A DNA stretch of 64,000 bases, taken from positions 186,001-250,000 of the forward strand of contig CAIKBL010000051.1 in assembly GCA_903825645.1 (NCBI GenBank), in the 5' to 3' direction. The notes below the pieces were generated by a model that saw only the letters and a list, made by a program, of their open reading frames with translations, ran no database searches and was not told the origin of the DNA. This stretch comes from an uncultured Pseudomonadota bacterium (GTDB taxonomy: Bacteria > Pseudomonadota > Gammaproteobacteria > Ga0077536). How positions within the stretch are numbered: the first letter of the stretch is position 1; each line of letters opens with the position of its first letter. Positions 21,530-31,686 of this stretch are shown here, piece by piece. A program made the translations under genes and the position numbers.

Positions 21530-23008
21530 ATGCGTCCCGCACCTGCCCCAGATCGACTGACTTTCCGCATCTTCCTCCGGTACGTAATCAGCGCGGGGGT
21601 GGGATTGACGGTGACCGTTGCGAGCTACGCCGGTGGGTTGCCTGATTTCACGGTTCTCGTCGAAAAAAACAGTCCTGCAGTAGTCAACATTAGCACAACT
21701 ATAGAAGGCGCCGCGCACGCAAAGAAACATGATCGCGCCTCTCGCGACGATCCCCCTGCGCAAGACGGTCCAGAAGGTAATCCGCTCAACGATTTCTTTC
21801 GAAAGTATTTGGAAGAACAAGAGCCAGAGGGTGGCGAAGAGTCGCGACCAAGATCCTCACTCGGCTCTGGTTTTATTATCGGCGCGGATGGATACGTGAT
21901 CTCTAATTATCATGTCGTCAAAGGGGCTAACGAAGTCATGGTCCGACTGAGTGACCGGCGCGAACTTAAAGCAAAAGTGGTGGGCATGGATGCACGTAGT
22001 GATATCGCCGTGTTGAAGATCGAGACCCGTCAAAAATTACCGACCTTGCGTCTTGGTAACTCAAGCAAGCTCAAAGTGGGGGAATGGGTACTAGCAATAG
22101 GTTCGCCGTTTGGATTTGATCACTCTGTAACAGCTGGGATCGTCAGTGCCAAAGGACGAAGTCTCCCGAACGAGAATTATGTTCCCTTTATTCAGACTGA
22201 TGCGGCGATAAATCCGGGCAACTCTGGGGGGCCGTTATTCAATCTTGACGGTGAAGTCATCGGCGTTAACTCTCAAATTTTCAGCCGCACCGGCGGATTC
22301 ATGGGACTGTCATTCGCCATTCCTATTGATGTCGTCGTGAATGTCTATCGCCAGATCCGGGAAAAAGGGGAAGTAAGCCGGGGCTGGTTGGGGGTGTTGA
22401 TTCAGGATGTGACGCCGGAATTGTCAGAATCCTTCCAGATGACCGGTCCGCACGGAGCACTCGTATCCAAGGTTCTGGCAGGAAGCCCCGCCGAGCATGC
22501 CGGTGTCGAGACCGGTGATGTAATCGTGAAATTCAATGGAGAGTCGATTGCCAATTCCGCAGATTTGCCCCCGCTTGTCGGTCAAATTAAAGCGAATGAA
22601 AAAATTCCGATGCAAATCTTGCGGCAAGGAAAACCTCGTGACTTTTCAATCACTATAGGAGCGCTTCCGGCCGAAGACCAAGTGGCTGTTGCGGAAAAAA
22701 ATCCGCAGGAAGCTCCCCATCAGCGGATACCCCGACTCCAAATTTCGGTACGAGAGCTGACCAGCGCTGAGCGCGAAGAAACTGGGTTAGCGGGACCGGG
22801 CGTTTTGGCGGAAGAGGTGGGTGCCGGGCCTGCGGCCGACGCGGGGCTTCAGCCCCAGGATATCATCCTGCAACTAAACTTCAAAGAAGTGGGCTCTGTT
22901 TCCATGTTAGAAAAATTGACTGAATCCCTGACACAGGGAACTAAAGTGCCGCTCTTGATTAATCGTCAGGGGAGGCCCCTCTTTATGGCTATTGCGGTGT
23001 CGAAATAG
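21530..23008 (+). CDS. mucD: periplasmic serine protease DegP/MucD (HtrA family)
   Basis: Periplasmic quality-control protease and chaperone. 492 residues: an N-terminal signal segment (about 10-33, ending near ASYAGG), a trypsin-like domain with His in ISNYHVVKGA, Asp in ARSDIAVLKI and Ser in NPGNSGGPLFN, then two PDZ domains (about 275-365 and 395-490, the first starting at SRGWLGVLIQDVTPE). The acidic loop before the protease (about 60-100) is rich in D, E, P and G. As last stress gene of the rpoE operon it corresponds to Pseudomonas mucD, which limits sigma-E activation. Confidence 0.95.
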   Translation: MRPAPAPDRLTFRIFLRYVISAGVGLTVTVASYAGGLPDFTVLVEKNSPAVVNISTTIEGAAHAKKHDRASRDDPPAQDGPEGNPLNDFFRKYLEEQEPEGGEESRPRSSLGSGFIIGADGYVISNYHVVKGANEVMVRLSDRRELKAKVVGMDARSDIAVLKIETRQKLPTLRLGNSSKLKVGEWVLAIGSPFGFDHSVTAGIVSAKGRSLPNENYVPFIQTDAAINPGNSGGPLFNLDGEVIGVNSQIFSRTGGFMGLSFAIPIDVVVNVYRQIREKGEVSRGWLGVLIQDVTPELSESFQMTGPHGALVSKVLAGSPAEHAGVETGDVIVKFNGESIANSADLPPLVGQIKANEKIPMQILRQGKPRDFSITIGALPAEDQVAVAEKNPQEAPHQRIPRLQISVRELTSAEREETGLAGPGVLAEEVGAGPAADAGLQPQDIILQLNFKEVGSVSMLEKLTESLTQGTKVPLLINRQGRPLFMAIAVSK

Positions 23009-23012
23009 TCGA

Positions 23013-23285
23013 ATGGCGCACCTTCCTTCGCTCCGACTACTGACACGGGCAGACTGTGAAATATGTCAGGAACTTCACGCGATACTCTTGAATGCCGGGA
23101 TTTTGGAACCAGAAGAGCTCGAGGTTATCGACATTGACGAGCACCCGGACCTACGGGCCATTTACCACTATCGTGTCCCTGTGATCCTCCGCGGCAATGC
23201 CGAGTTATGGGTAGGCCCCGTAAACGAGGATGCTTTTGCACGCTTGTGCGCCGCGTTACGCACGGTCTCGGGATCTGAACGCTAA
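23013..23285 (+). CDS. glutaredoxin-family (DUF836) protein
   Basis: Small thioredoxin-fold protein of 90 residues beginning [18 protein letters not shown]. The CEIC motif is a CxxC redox pair at the start of the first helix, and YRVPVILRG contains the cis-proline after Val that is typical of this fold. ATG 23013 lies 4 bases after the mucD stop; a longer in-frame start inside mucD is unlikely. The same small gene often lies between mucD and lepA in gammaproteobacteria. Its substrate is unknown. Confidence 0.85.
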   Translation: MAHLPSLRLLTRADCEICQELHAILLNAGILEPEELEVIDIDEHPDLRAIYHYRVPVILRGNAELWVGPVNEDAFARLCAALRTVSGSER

Positions 23286-23362
23286 TAAACGTCCACCATT
23301 ACCCTAGGCACACCGAATCCATGCCGATTTGCGGCTGTTTCCGGCCGGCTGCTTCGAGTAAT

Positions 23363-25203
<1,841 letters not shown>

Positions 25204-25204
<1 letters not shown>

Positions 25205-26019
25205 TGGTTTTTGATTTTTCTGCGGTCATGGTGCTGCTAGTAGCGGGCAGCGGCGGTATTTGGGGAATCGATACCTTGTTTTTTGCCCGTTCACGTCAGC
25301 AAAGAGATGCGGCATTGCCACTGGATGCCCGCCCGCCGGAGCCGATGCTCGTCGAACATGCACGCTCATTCTTCCCTATTTTTGTCATTGTGCTGCTCCT
25401 GCGAGCCTTCCTAATTGAACCGTTTCGGATCCCTTCCGGCTCGATGATCCCGACACTTTTGATTGGAGATTTCATCTTGGTCAATAAGTATACCTACGGG
25501 TTGCGAGTGCCTGTGCTCAATAAGGTGTTTTACCGCATCTCTTCTCCAAAGCGAGGGGATGTGGTCGTGTTTCGTTATCCCAAAGATCCCTCGACGCCCT
25601 TTATCAAGCGAATCGTCGGTTTGCCCGGCGACAAGATCACCTATCGCGACAAAAGGCTCTCAATCAATGGTCAACCACTGAATTACAGCTCGCTAGGCAG
25701 TTACGTCGGGATGAAATCAGCGGCCGTAAACACCGGTGCCGATTTTATCGAAGAAACACTTGGAGATGTTCGACATAAGCTTCTGGTTGCGCCAAGAGTG
25801 CCTTCGATAGAAGGCGAATATACGGAAGTCTTAGCGCACAGAGGACTGGAAGTGCCGCCGGGAAAATATTTTGTCATGGGTGACAATCGGGATAACAGCC
25901 GAGACTCACGCTACTGGGGGTTCGTGCCGGATGAAAATCTTATCGGGCGAGCCTTCATGATCTGGATGAATTGGGACAAAGGCCCTGATATAAAACGCAT
26001 CGGTACGGCAATCAATTGA
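25204..26019 (+). CDS. lepB: signal peptidase I
   Basis: Inner-membrane serine protease that removes signal peptides from secreted proteins. 271 residues: two N-terminal hydrophobic segments (about 4-20 and 58-72), then the catalytic domain with Ser in PSGSMIPTLLIGD, the general-base Lys in FIKRIVGLPGDKI, and the box GDNRDNSRDSRYWG. Coupled to lepA by the TAATG overlap, the classical lepA-lepB pairing. Confidence 0.96.
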
Positions 26020-26028
26020 GGAAACCCA

Positions 26029-26433
26029 ATGAAACATAGCAGACCATTTTCGCAACGAGGAGTCTCGTTTTTGGGGTTCCTGTTTTATTGTGTGATTTTT
26101 TCTGCTCTGGCATTGCTTACGCTAAGATTGATTCCGCTGTACCTCGAAAAAACTCATGTCGACTACGCGTTGAACAGACTCGTGCGAGATCCCCAAGCCG
26201 GAGAGCTGACCAAACCGCAGATGGTGAGCGCATTGATGAAACAGTTTGAGGTTTCTGAACAACGTCGTTGGACCGACGCGGAACTTTCTCGGTTATTGGT
26301 AGTTCGCGCGGTTAGGGATTCCAAACGCACCGTCACGCTTGATTACGAAATCAGAGGTCCGCTTTGTCTGAACTTGGATGTCTTGCTGAACTACCATTGG
26401 ACGCATGAACTCCCGGCCATCAGCGGGCAATAG
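26029..26433 (+). CDS. DUF4845 membrane-anchored protein
   Basis: A 134-residue protein with one N-terminal membrane segment (about 13-33, GVSFLGFLFYCVIFSALALL) and a small extracytoplasmic domain ending in VLLNYHWTHELPAI. The family is regularly found between lepB and rnc in gamma- and betaproteobacteria. A GAGGAAA site precedes the ATG. No function is known; context suggests an envelope role. Its 3' end overlaps rnc by 29 bases. Confidence 0.85.
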   Translation: MKHSRPFSQRGVSFLGFLFYCVIFSALALLTLRLIPLYLEKTHVDYALNRLVRDPQAGELTKPQMVSALMKQFEVSEQRRWTDAELSRLLVVRAVRDSKRTVTLDYEIRGPLCLNLDVLLNYHWTHELPAISGQ

Positions 26434-27118
26434 CGTCGAATTTGTGATCTTGAGTTCAAGCATCCGCCATCGTTTCAGAGACCCTCAACTGCTCACCTTG
26501 GCGCTGACCCACCGCAGCGCCAGTAGTCGACACAATGAGCGTCTGGAATTCCTCGGGGATGCTATCCTCGGTTTCGTTATCGCAGACTTTCTTTTCAGCA
26601 ATTTTCCGAAAGCAGACGAAGGGCAACTCACAAGGGCGCGTGCCACGCTGGTTAATCGAGAGACGCTCGCCTGCATTGCGCGGGAGCTGGAACTGGGTGG
26701 TGCCATTGCGCTAGGTGAAGGCGAACTCAAGAGCGGTGGTTGGCGACGAGATTCGATCCTGGCAAATTCCCTCGAAGCGCTTATAGGCGCAATCTATCTG
26801 GACGCTGGGATAGAAGCGGCTCGGGACGAGCTTTCGGCGTGGTTCGCCGAACGTCTGGCTGTGGTCGATCCAACGGTCACCCAAAAGGATTCCAAAACAC
26901 AACTTCAGGAATATCTTCAGGAACGGCAATATGCACTTCCGATTTACCAGACCGTAGCTATTACGGGGCCAGCGCATAACCAGTCATTCCTCATCTCCTG
27001 CGAGCTATCTTCTCCGGCCCTCCGTGTCGAAGGAAGTGGCCGTAGCCGACGTCAGGCGGAGCAGGAAGCTGCACGCTTGGCTTTATCCTCCCTCCAGCAG
27101 AGGCAGGCGCAACAGTAG
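26405..27118 (+). CDS. rnc: ribonuclease III
   Basis: Cleaves double-stranded RNA in rRNA and mRNA processing. 237 residues: an RNase III domain with signature HNERLEFLGDAILGFV, catalytic acidic residues in that motif and in SLEALIGAIYLDAG, then a double-stranded RNA-binding domain (about 165-233, DSKTQLQEYLQERQ to RRQAEQEAARLAL). ATG 26405 lies within the end of the preceding gene; an in-frame GTG at 26444 would remove 13 residues and the overlap, but lacks a ribosome site. Confidence 0.96.
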   Translation: MNSRPSAGNSVEFVILSSSIRHRFRDPQLLTLALTHRSASSRHNERLEFLGDAILGFVIADFLFSNFPKADEGQLTRARATLVNRETLACIARELELGGAIALGEGELKSGGWRRDSILANSLEALIGAIYLDAGIEAARDELSAWFAERLAVVDPTVTQKDSKTQLQEYLQERQYALPIYQTVAITGPAHNQSFLISCELSSPALRVEGSGRSRRQAEQEAARLALSSLQQRQAQQ

Positions 27119-27126
27119 GAAAATCA

Positions 27127-28032
27127 ATGTCGAGCAGATCCATCTCTCGCTGTGCCGTTTTTGCGATCGTCGGGCGCCCCAATGTGGGTAAATCCACGTT
27201 GCTCAATAGAATGGTGGGGCAAAAAATAAGTATCACCTCACGTAAACCACAAACAACCCGTTATCAAGTCAACGGGATTTTGCAGCGTGGAGAAGTTCAA
27301 TTGGTGTTTGCGGATACCCCTGGTTGGCAGCGCCAGCCCCAAGGTAGGTTGCACAAATTGATGAATCAGCAGATTGAGCATGCCACACATGAAATCGATG
27401 GCCTTTTACTGGTCATTGATGCTACTCAGTGGAGAACTGAGGACGAGGCGCTCGCGGGTAGTGTCCAGTCCTTTGATGGCCCGAAGTATCTAGTGATCAA
27501 CAAGATGGACAAGTTGAACCGGCGCGAGGGCCTGCTTCCGCTGATCGAAAGCATCGCGGCACGTTTTCCGTTTGATGCCGTCTACCCTGTCTGTGCTTTG
27601 AACGGCGATAATCTTGAGGTCTTACTCGACGAGCTAGCAGCGACGGCACCGGAACGACCCTATATGTTCGATCCGGATCAAGTCACCGATAGACCCGAGC
27701 GGTTCGTTGCAGCTGAGATGATTCGCGAAAAGCTAGCTCGACAACTCGGCGCCGAACTCCCGTATGCCACCCATGTTGTCATCGATACCTTTGAGGAGCG
27801 AGATGCAGTAACGCATATTGATGCAACCATTTGGGTAGAAAAGCCTGGTCAGAAAGCGATAGTCATCGGTAGCGGTGGTCAGCGAATCAAGCAAATTGGT
27901 ACCGCGGCGCGCCTCGATATAGAGAAAATGCTTGGGCGGAAGGTATTCCTTAAAACTTGGGTCAAAGTAAAAGGAAAATGGACCGAGGATCCAGCCACTC
28001 TCGAGGTGTTTGGTGCCCGCGACCGAGGTTAA
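27127..28032 (+). CDS. era: GTPase Era
   Basis: GTPase that binds the 3' end of 16S rRNA and acts in 30S subunit maturation. 301 residues with G1 GRPNVGKSTLLN, the switch-I region KPQTTR, G3 DTPGW, G4 NKMDKL, and a C-terminal KH domain with VIGSGGQRIKQIG. The ATG is preceded by AGGAAA. It lies 8 bases after rnc and 3 bases before recO, in the conserved rnc-era-recO order. Confidence 0.97.
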   Translation: MSSRSISRCAVFAIVGRPNVGKSTLLNRMVGQKISITSRKPQTTRYQVNGILQRGEVQLVFADTPGWQRQPQGRLHKLMNQQIEHATHEIDGLLLVIDATQWRTEDEALAGSVQSFDGPKYLVINKMDKLNRREGLLPLIESIAARFPFDAVYPVCALNGDNLEVLLDELAATAPERPYMFDPDQVTDRPERFVAAEMIREKLARQLGAELPYATHVVIDTFEERDAVTHIDATIWVEKPGQKAIVIGSGGQRIKQIGTAARLDIEKMLGRKVFLKTWVKVKGKWTEDPATLEVFGARDRG

Positions 28033-28035
28033 ACG

Positions 28036-28761
28036 TTGGCCGCTCCCGAAATCATCGATACCGGTTACATCGTTCACCGTAGACGACTACGCGAGAGCAG
28101 CCTCCTGTTAGAAATATTTACGCGTGGTCACGGCCGGTTTGGTGTCGTCGCACGAGGCGCCTTGGGGGGCAAAAAAAATAATAAAGGAGGAGGGGATTAC
28201 GTCGAGTTCATGCCGTATGCCTTCGCTTGGTCAACCAAGCGAGATCTGCCGACGTTGCTACGTGCAGAGCCGACGGGACGGGGATATCGCTATGCGGGAG
28301 ATCGCTTGTTCAGCGCAATGTACCTCAACGAACTCATCGTCCGTCTTGTGCATCGCGGTGATAGCGATGAATCCGGATTCTCGTCCTATGAGCATACGCT
28401 TGGAGAGTTGTCCGCAGAGGGGCCACTCGAACCCCTCCTGAGGCGCTTTGAAGTCCATCTCCTTCAAACCTGTGGTTACGGCCTGGAGCTCCATTGTGCC
28501 ATCGATACGGGTGAGGCATTCAGCCCCGACACCCGTTACTTCTATGTGCCCGAGAGAGGCCCCTTGACCCGAATTCCACCGCTCCCACACCGCGTGGTAT
28601 CTGGTGAAACCTTATCTGCGTTATCGGGAGAAAATACGTGGACAACACGAGCGCTCAAAGAAGCGAAGGGGTTGATGCGGTTCCTCATCGGTCATCATCT
28701 TGGTGGACGACCACTCAGTTCGAGGGAATTATTTCGCTTCAGCGGCGAACCGCAGGCATGA
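28036..28761 (+). CDS. recO: DNA repair protein RecO
   Basis: Recombination mediator of the RecFOR pathway that helps RecA load on SSB-coated DNA. 241 residues: an N-terminal OB fold (DTGYIVHRRRLRESSLLLEIFT, G-rich loop GRFGVVARGALGG) and a C-terminal helical domain with FEVHLLQTCGYG and a region ending RPLSSRELF. The start is TTG 28036, three bases after era. It lacks the four-Cys zinc site of many RecO proteins, which is also absent from the E. coli protein. Confidence 0.9.
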   Translation: MAAPEIIDTGYIVHRRRLRESSLLLEIFTRGHGRFGVVARGALGGKKNNKGGGDYVEFMPYAFAWSTKRDLPTLLRAEPTGRGYRYAGDRLFSAMYLNELIVRLVHRGDSDESGFSSYEHTLGELSAEGPLEPLLRRFEVHLLQTCGYGLELHCAIDTGEAFSPDTRYFYVPERGPLTRIPPLPHRVVSGETLSALSGENTWTTRALKEAKGLMRFLIGHHLGGRPLSSRELFRFSGEPQA

Positions 28762-28844
28762 TCTCGATGGCAGCCGGTCCGTTCTATCTCTCCGAGTAGT
28801 CAACCGCTAAACTAGCAACCCTTGCTATCCGAACATAAGGAATC

Positions 28845-29585
28845 TTGAGTACCGTGGGTCGACTTAGATTAGGGGTAAATATTGATCACGTTGCGACTAT
28901 TCGGCAACAACGTCACACGAAGTATCCCGATCCTGTATTGGCGGCGTTGCTTGCTGAAGAGGCCGGCGCCGACGGCATTACCGTACATCTCCGAGAAGAC
29001 CGTCGCCACATTCAAGAACGCGACGTCACGACCTTAATTGACGTGGTGCAAACGCGAATCAATCTAGAAATGGCGGCAAGTGAGGCCATGCTGGTTTTTG
29101 CGACACGCGTGACGCCTGCCTGCTGCTGTCTAGTGCCTGAGCGTCGAGAAGAACTGACCACCGAAGGGGGGTTAGATGTGCTATCGCAACTTCCCCGAAT
29201 CAAGGACGCCTGTGCGCGTCTCGCCGAAGCACATATTCAAGTATCACTTTTTATAGAACCGTCTCGAGCACAAGTCGACGCGGCCCATGCTGCCGGCGCG
29301 CCCACCATAGAATTGCACACTGGACGCTACGCCGACGCAGCATCTGAGGAGGCATTGATGGGAGAGTTCGAAAAAATTCTGGATGCGGCGCGCTATGCGA
29401 AGACACTCGGTTTGCGCGTCAATGCGGGTCATGGACTTCACTATAAAAACGTCCATTCGATTGCCAAACAACCCGAATTCCATGAGCTCAATATTGGTCA
29501 TTCCATCGTCGCACGCGCATTTTTTGTCGGGTTCGAATCCGCCGTGCGTGAAATGAAGCAATTGATGCATGCGGCCCGTCAATGA
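28845..29585 (+). CDS. pdxJ: pyridoxine 5'-phosphate synthase
   Basis: Condenses 1-deoxyxylulose 5-phosphate with 3-amino-2-oxopropyl phosphate to pyridoxine 5'-phosphate, the last ring-forming step of DXP-dependent vitamin B6 synthesis. 246 residues, TIM barrel, with [15 protein letters not shown] at the N-terminus, [24 protein letters not shown] and [11 protein letters not shown]. Start TTG 28845 follows AAGG with good spacing. Ends with an ATGA overlap into acpS. Confidence 0.96.
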   Translation: MSTVGRLRLGVNIDHVATIRQQRHTKYPDPVLAALLAEEAGADGITVHLREDRRHIQERDVTTLIDVVQTRINLEMAASEAMLVFATRVTPACCCLVPERREELTTEGGLDVLSQLPRIKDACARLAEAHIQVSLFIEPSRAQVDAAHAAGAPTIELHTGRYADAASEEALMGEFEKILDAARYAKTLGLRVNAGHGLHYKNVHSIAKQPEFHELNIGHSIVARAFFVGFESAVREMKQLMHAARQ

Positions 29586-29962
29586 TCACGGGGATCGGTA
29601 TCGACATTGTCCAAGTGAACCGGGTGGAGTCCGTTTATGAACGGTTCGGTTTTAAGTTCGCCCGCCGCGTTTTGGCACCCGATGAGCTAACTGCTTTCTC
29701 TCGCTCATCATCTCCGGTGCACTTTCTCGCCATGCGCTTCGCCGCAAAAGAGGCCACTTCCAAAGCACTAGGGACCGGCTTCAGACAAGGCGTTTCACTT
29801 CGACTCATCGAAGTCCTGCATAATGCGGCAGGGAAGCCTTCCTTACGATTACACGGGGAAGTCGCGGCCCATGCGGATCGCCAGAACGTGGTAGCCACCC
29901 ATGTGAGTTTAACTGACGAACGTGATTACGCCGCCGCAGTGGTTGTTTTTGAATCAGCCTGA
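29582..29962 (+). CDS. acpS: holo-[acyl-carrier-protein] synthase
   Basis: Transfers 4'-phosphopantetheine from CoA to the serine of acyl carrier protein. 126 residues with [13 protein letters not shown] (metal-binding Asp) and [15 protein letters not shown] (metal-binding Glu), both diagnostic for AcpS. Coupled to pdxJ by a four-base ATGA overlap, as in E. coli. Its substrate acpP lies 11 kb downstream in the same window. Confidence 0.96.
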   Translation: MITGIGIDIVQVNRVESVYERFGFKFARRVLAPDELTAFSRSSSPVHFLAMRFAAKEATSKALGTGFRQGVSLRLIEVLHNAAGKPSLRLHGEVAAHADRQNVVATHVSLTDERDYAAAVVVFESA

Positions 29963-29971
29963 GAATTTCTC

Positions 29972-31585
29972 GTGACCCCTTTAGAACATGCTGTCGAGAG
30001 ACGGCGCACCTTCGCTATTATTTCGCACCCTGACGCGGGTAAAACCACGGTCACAGAAAAGCTTTTGCTTTTCGGGGGCGCCATTAACGCCGCGGGGACC
30101 GTAAAGGCGAGAAAAAGTGCGCGATTTGCCACGTCGGATTGGATGGAAATTGAACGTCAACGTGGCATTTCGGTAACCTCGTCGGTCATGCAGTTCGAAT
30201 ACAAGGACTGCGTTATCAATCTACTGGACACACCAGGCCATCAAGATTTTTCTGAAGATACCTATCGGGTATTAACTGCTGTTGATTCGGCTTTGATGGT
30301 CATCGATGCCGCCAAGGGTGTGGAGGAGCGGACAATCAAGCTTCTTGAAATCTGCCGGCTTCGTCGTACCCCAATCGTCACGTTGATCAATAAGCTCGAT
30401 CGCCATAGTCGTCCCCCGTTGGATTTGTTGGACGAAATCGAGAACATTCTCCAGATAAAGTGCGCGCCCGTTACCTGGCCAATCGGCTCTGGACAGCATT
30501 TTGCAGGAATTTACCACTTCGATGAGGGTTGCGTGCTGCGTTACGCAAGAGACGTCGATGCGAATGCGGAAGTCGTTGAGACGGAGCGGATCCCGTTTGA
30601 TGACGCCACAGTAGATCCACGGTTCAGCGATATCTTGCGAGAGTGCAAAGAAGAAATAGAACTGGTCCAGACGGCAGGCACAGATTTCGATTTGGACGCC
30701 TACCGAGAAGGGAAAGTCACGCCTGTATTTTTCGGCTCCGCCCTCAGAAATTTCGGCATTCGTGAGATGTTGGACTATTTCATTAAGATTGCCCCGACGC
30801 CGCTAGACCGCCCAGCCGCTGAGCGGGTGGTGCTCGCCAACGAAACTAATTTCAGTGGGTTCGTGTTCAAAATACAGGCAAACATGGATCCACAACATCG
30901 GGACAGAATCGCATTTTTGAGAATTTGTTCAGGCCACTTTGAACCAGGCATGCGGCTGCGACATGTGCGCCTAGGGCGCGACATCCAGATGTCTAATGCG
31001 CTCACATTTTTCGCGCGTGGGCGCGAGCAAGTCGAAAACGCTTATGCCGGAGATATCATAGGCCTACATAATCATGGCACGATTCAGATCGGCGACACAT
31101 TTACTTTAGGTGAAAACCTCAATTTTCTCGGCATTCCGAGTTTCGCACCGGAGCTCTTTCGTCGCGTTCGACCACTCGATCCCATGCGTAATAAAGCCTT
31201 GGTCAAAGGTCTTACAGAGCTCGGAGAGGAGGGCGCCGCCCAAGTCTTTCGAATGACGCAGCGAAATGATCTGATTCTTGGCGCAATTGGGGTCTTGCAA
31301 TTCGAGGTTGTCGCCTACCGGCTAAAGCACGAGTATGGGGTAGATTGCTTGTTTGAAGCGGTGGCGACCCAGTATGCGCGCTGGATATCTAGCAAAAAGC
31401 CGGGTGAACTAGAAAAATTCATGCGGCACGTCGCTGAGAATGTCGCGCTCGACGGAAGCGGCTTGCCTGCCTATCTGGCTCCTACTCGCGTGAATCTTCA
31501 AATTACAACGGAGCGGTGGCCTGATGTCGACTTTAATGCAACGCGAGAAGTAAGTCTGCGTAATAAAGTCGCGGCCACTCAGTAA
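29972..31585 (+). CDS. prfC: peptide chain release factor 3
   Basis: GTPase that recycles RF1 and RF2 from the ribosome after termination. 537 residues with P-loop [42 protein letters not shown] and the RF3 C-terminal part ([18 protein letters not shown]). GTG start 29972, 9 bases after acpS. It ends the long plus-strand series; rne is convergent from the other side. Confidence 0.96.
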   Translation: MTPLEHAVERRRTFAIISHPDAGKTTVTEKLLLFGGAINAAGTVKARKSARFATSDWMEIERQRGISVTSSVMQFEYKDCVINLLDTPGHQDFSEDTYRVLTAVDSALMVIDAAKGVEERTIKLLEICRLRRTPIVTLINKLDRHSRPPLDLLDEIENILQIKCAPVTWPIGSGQHFAGIYHFDEGCVLRYARDVDANAEVVETERIPFDDATVDPRFSDILRECKEEIELVQTAGTDFDLDAYREGKVTPVFFGSALRNFGIREMLDYFIKIAPTPLDRPAAERVVLANETNFSGFVFKIQANMDPQHRDRIAFLRICSGHFEPGMRLRHVRLGRDIQMSNALTFFARGREQVENAYAGDIIGLHNHGTIQIGDTFTLGENLNFLGIPSFAPELFRRVRPLDPMRNKALVKGLTELGEEGAAQVFRMTQRNDLILGAIGVLQFEVVAYRLKHEYGVDCLFEAVATQYARWISSKKPGELEKFMRHVAENVALDGSGLPAYLAPTRVNLQITTERWPDVDFNATREVSLRNKVAATQ

Positions 31586-31623
31586 TCTACCCGGAACGGA
31601 CTGTGGCTGTTTCATCTCTGTTC

Positions 31624-31656
31624 AGAAGAGCGCCTGATGAACAACATCGGCGCTTC
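31624..31656. terminator. hairpin between prfC and rne
   Basis: Left arm AGAAG-AG-CGCC pairs with GGCGCTTCT, with a two-base bulge and a loop of about 13 bases, in the 101-base gap between the convergent prfC and rne genes. No long T-run follows on either side, so it may be a weak bidirectional terminator or an mRNA 3'-end stabiliser. Confidence 0.4.
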
Positions 31657-31686
31657 TCCCTCAAGCCCAGTCGCCTCGCTACCCGC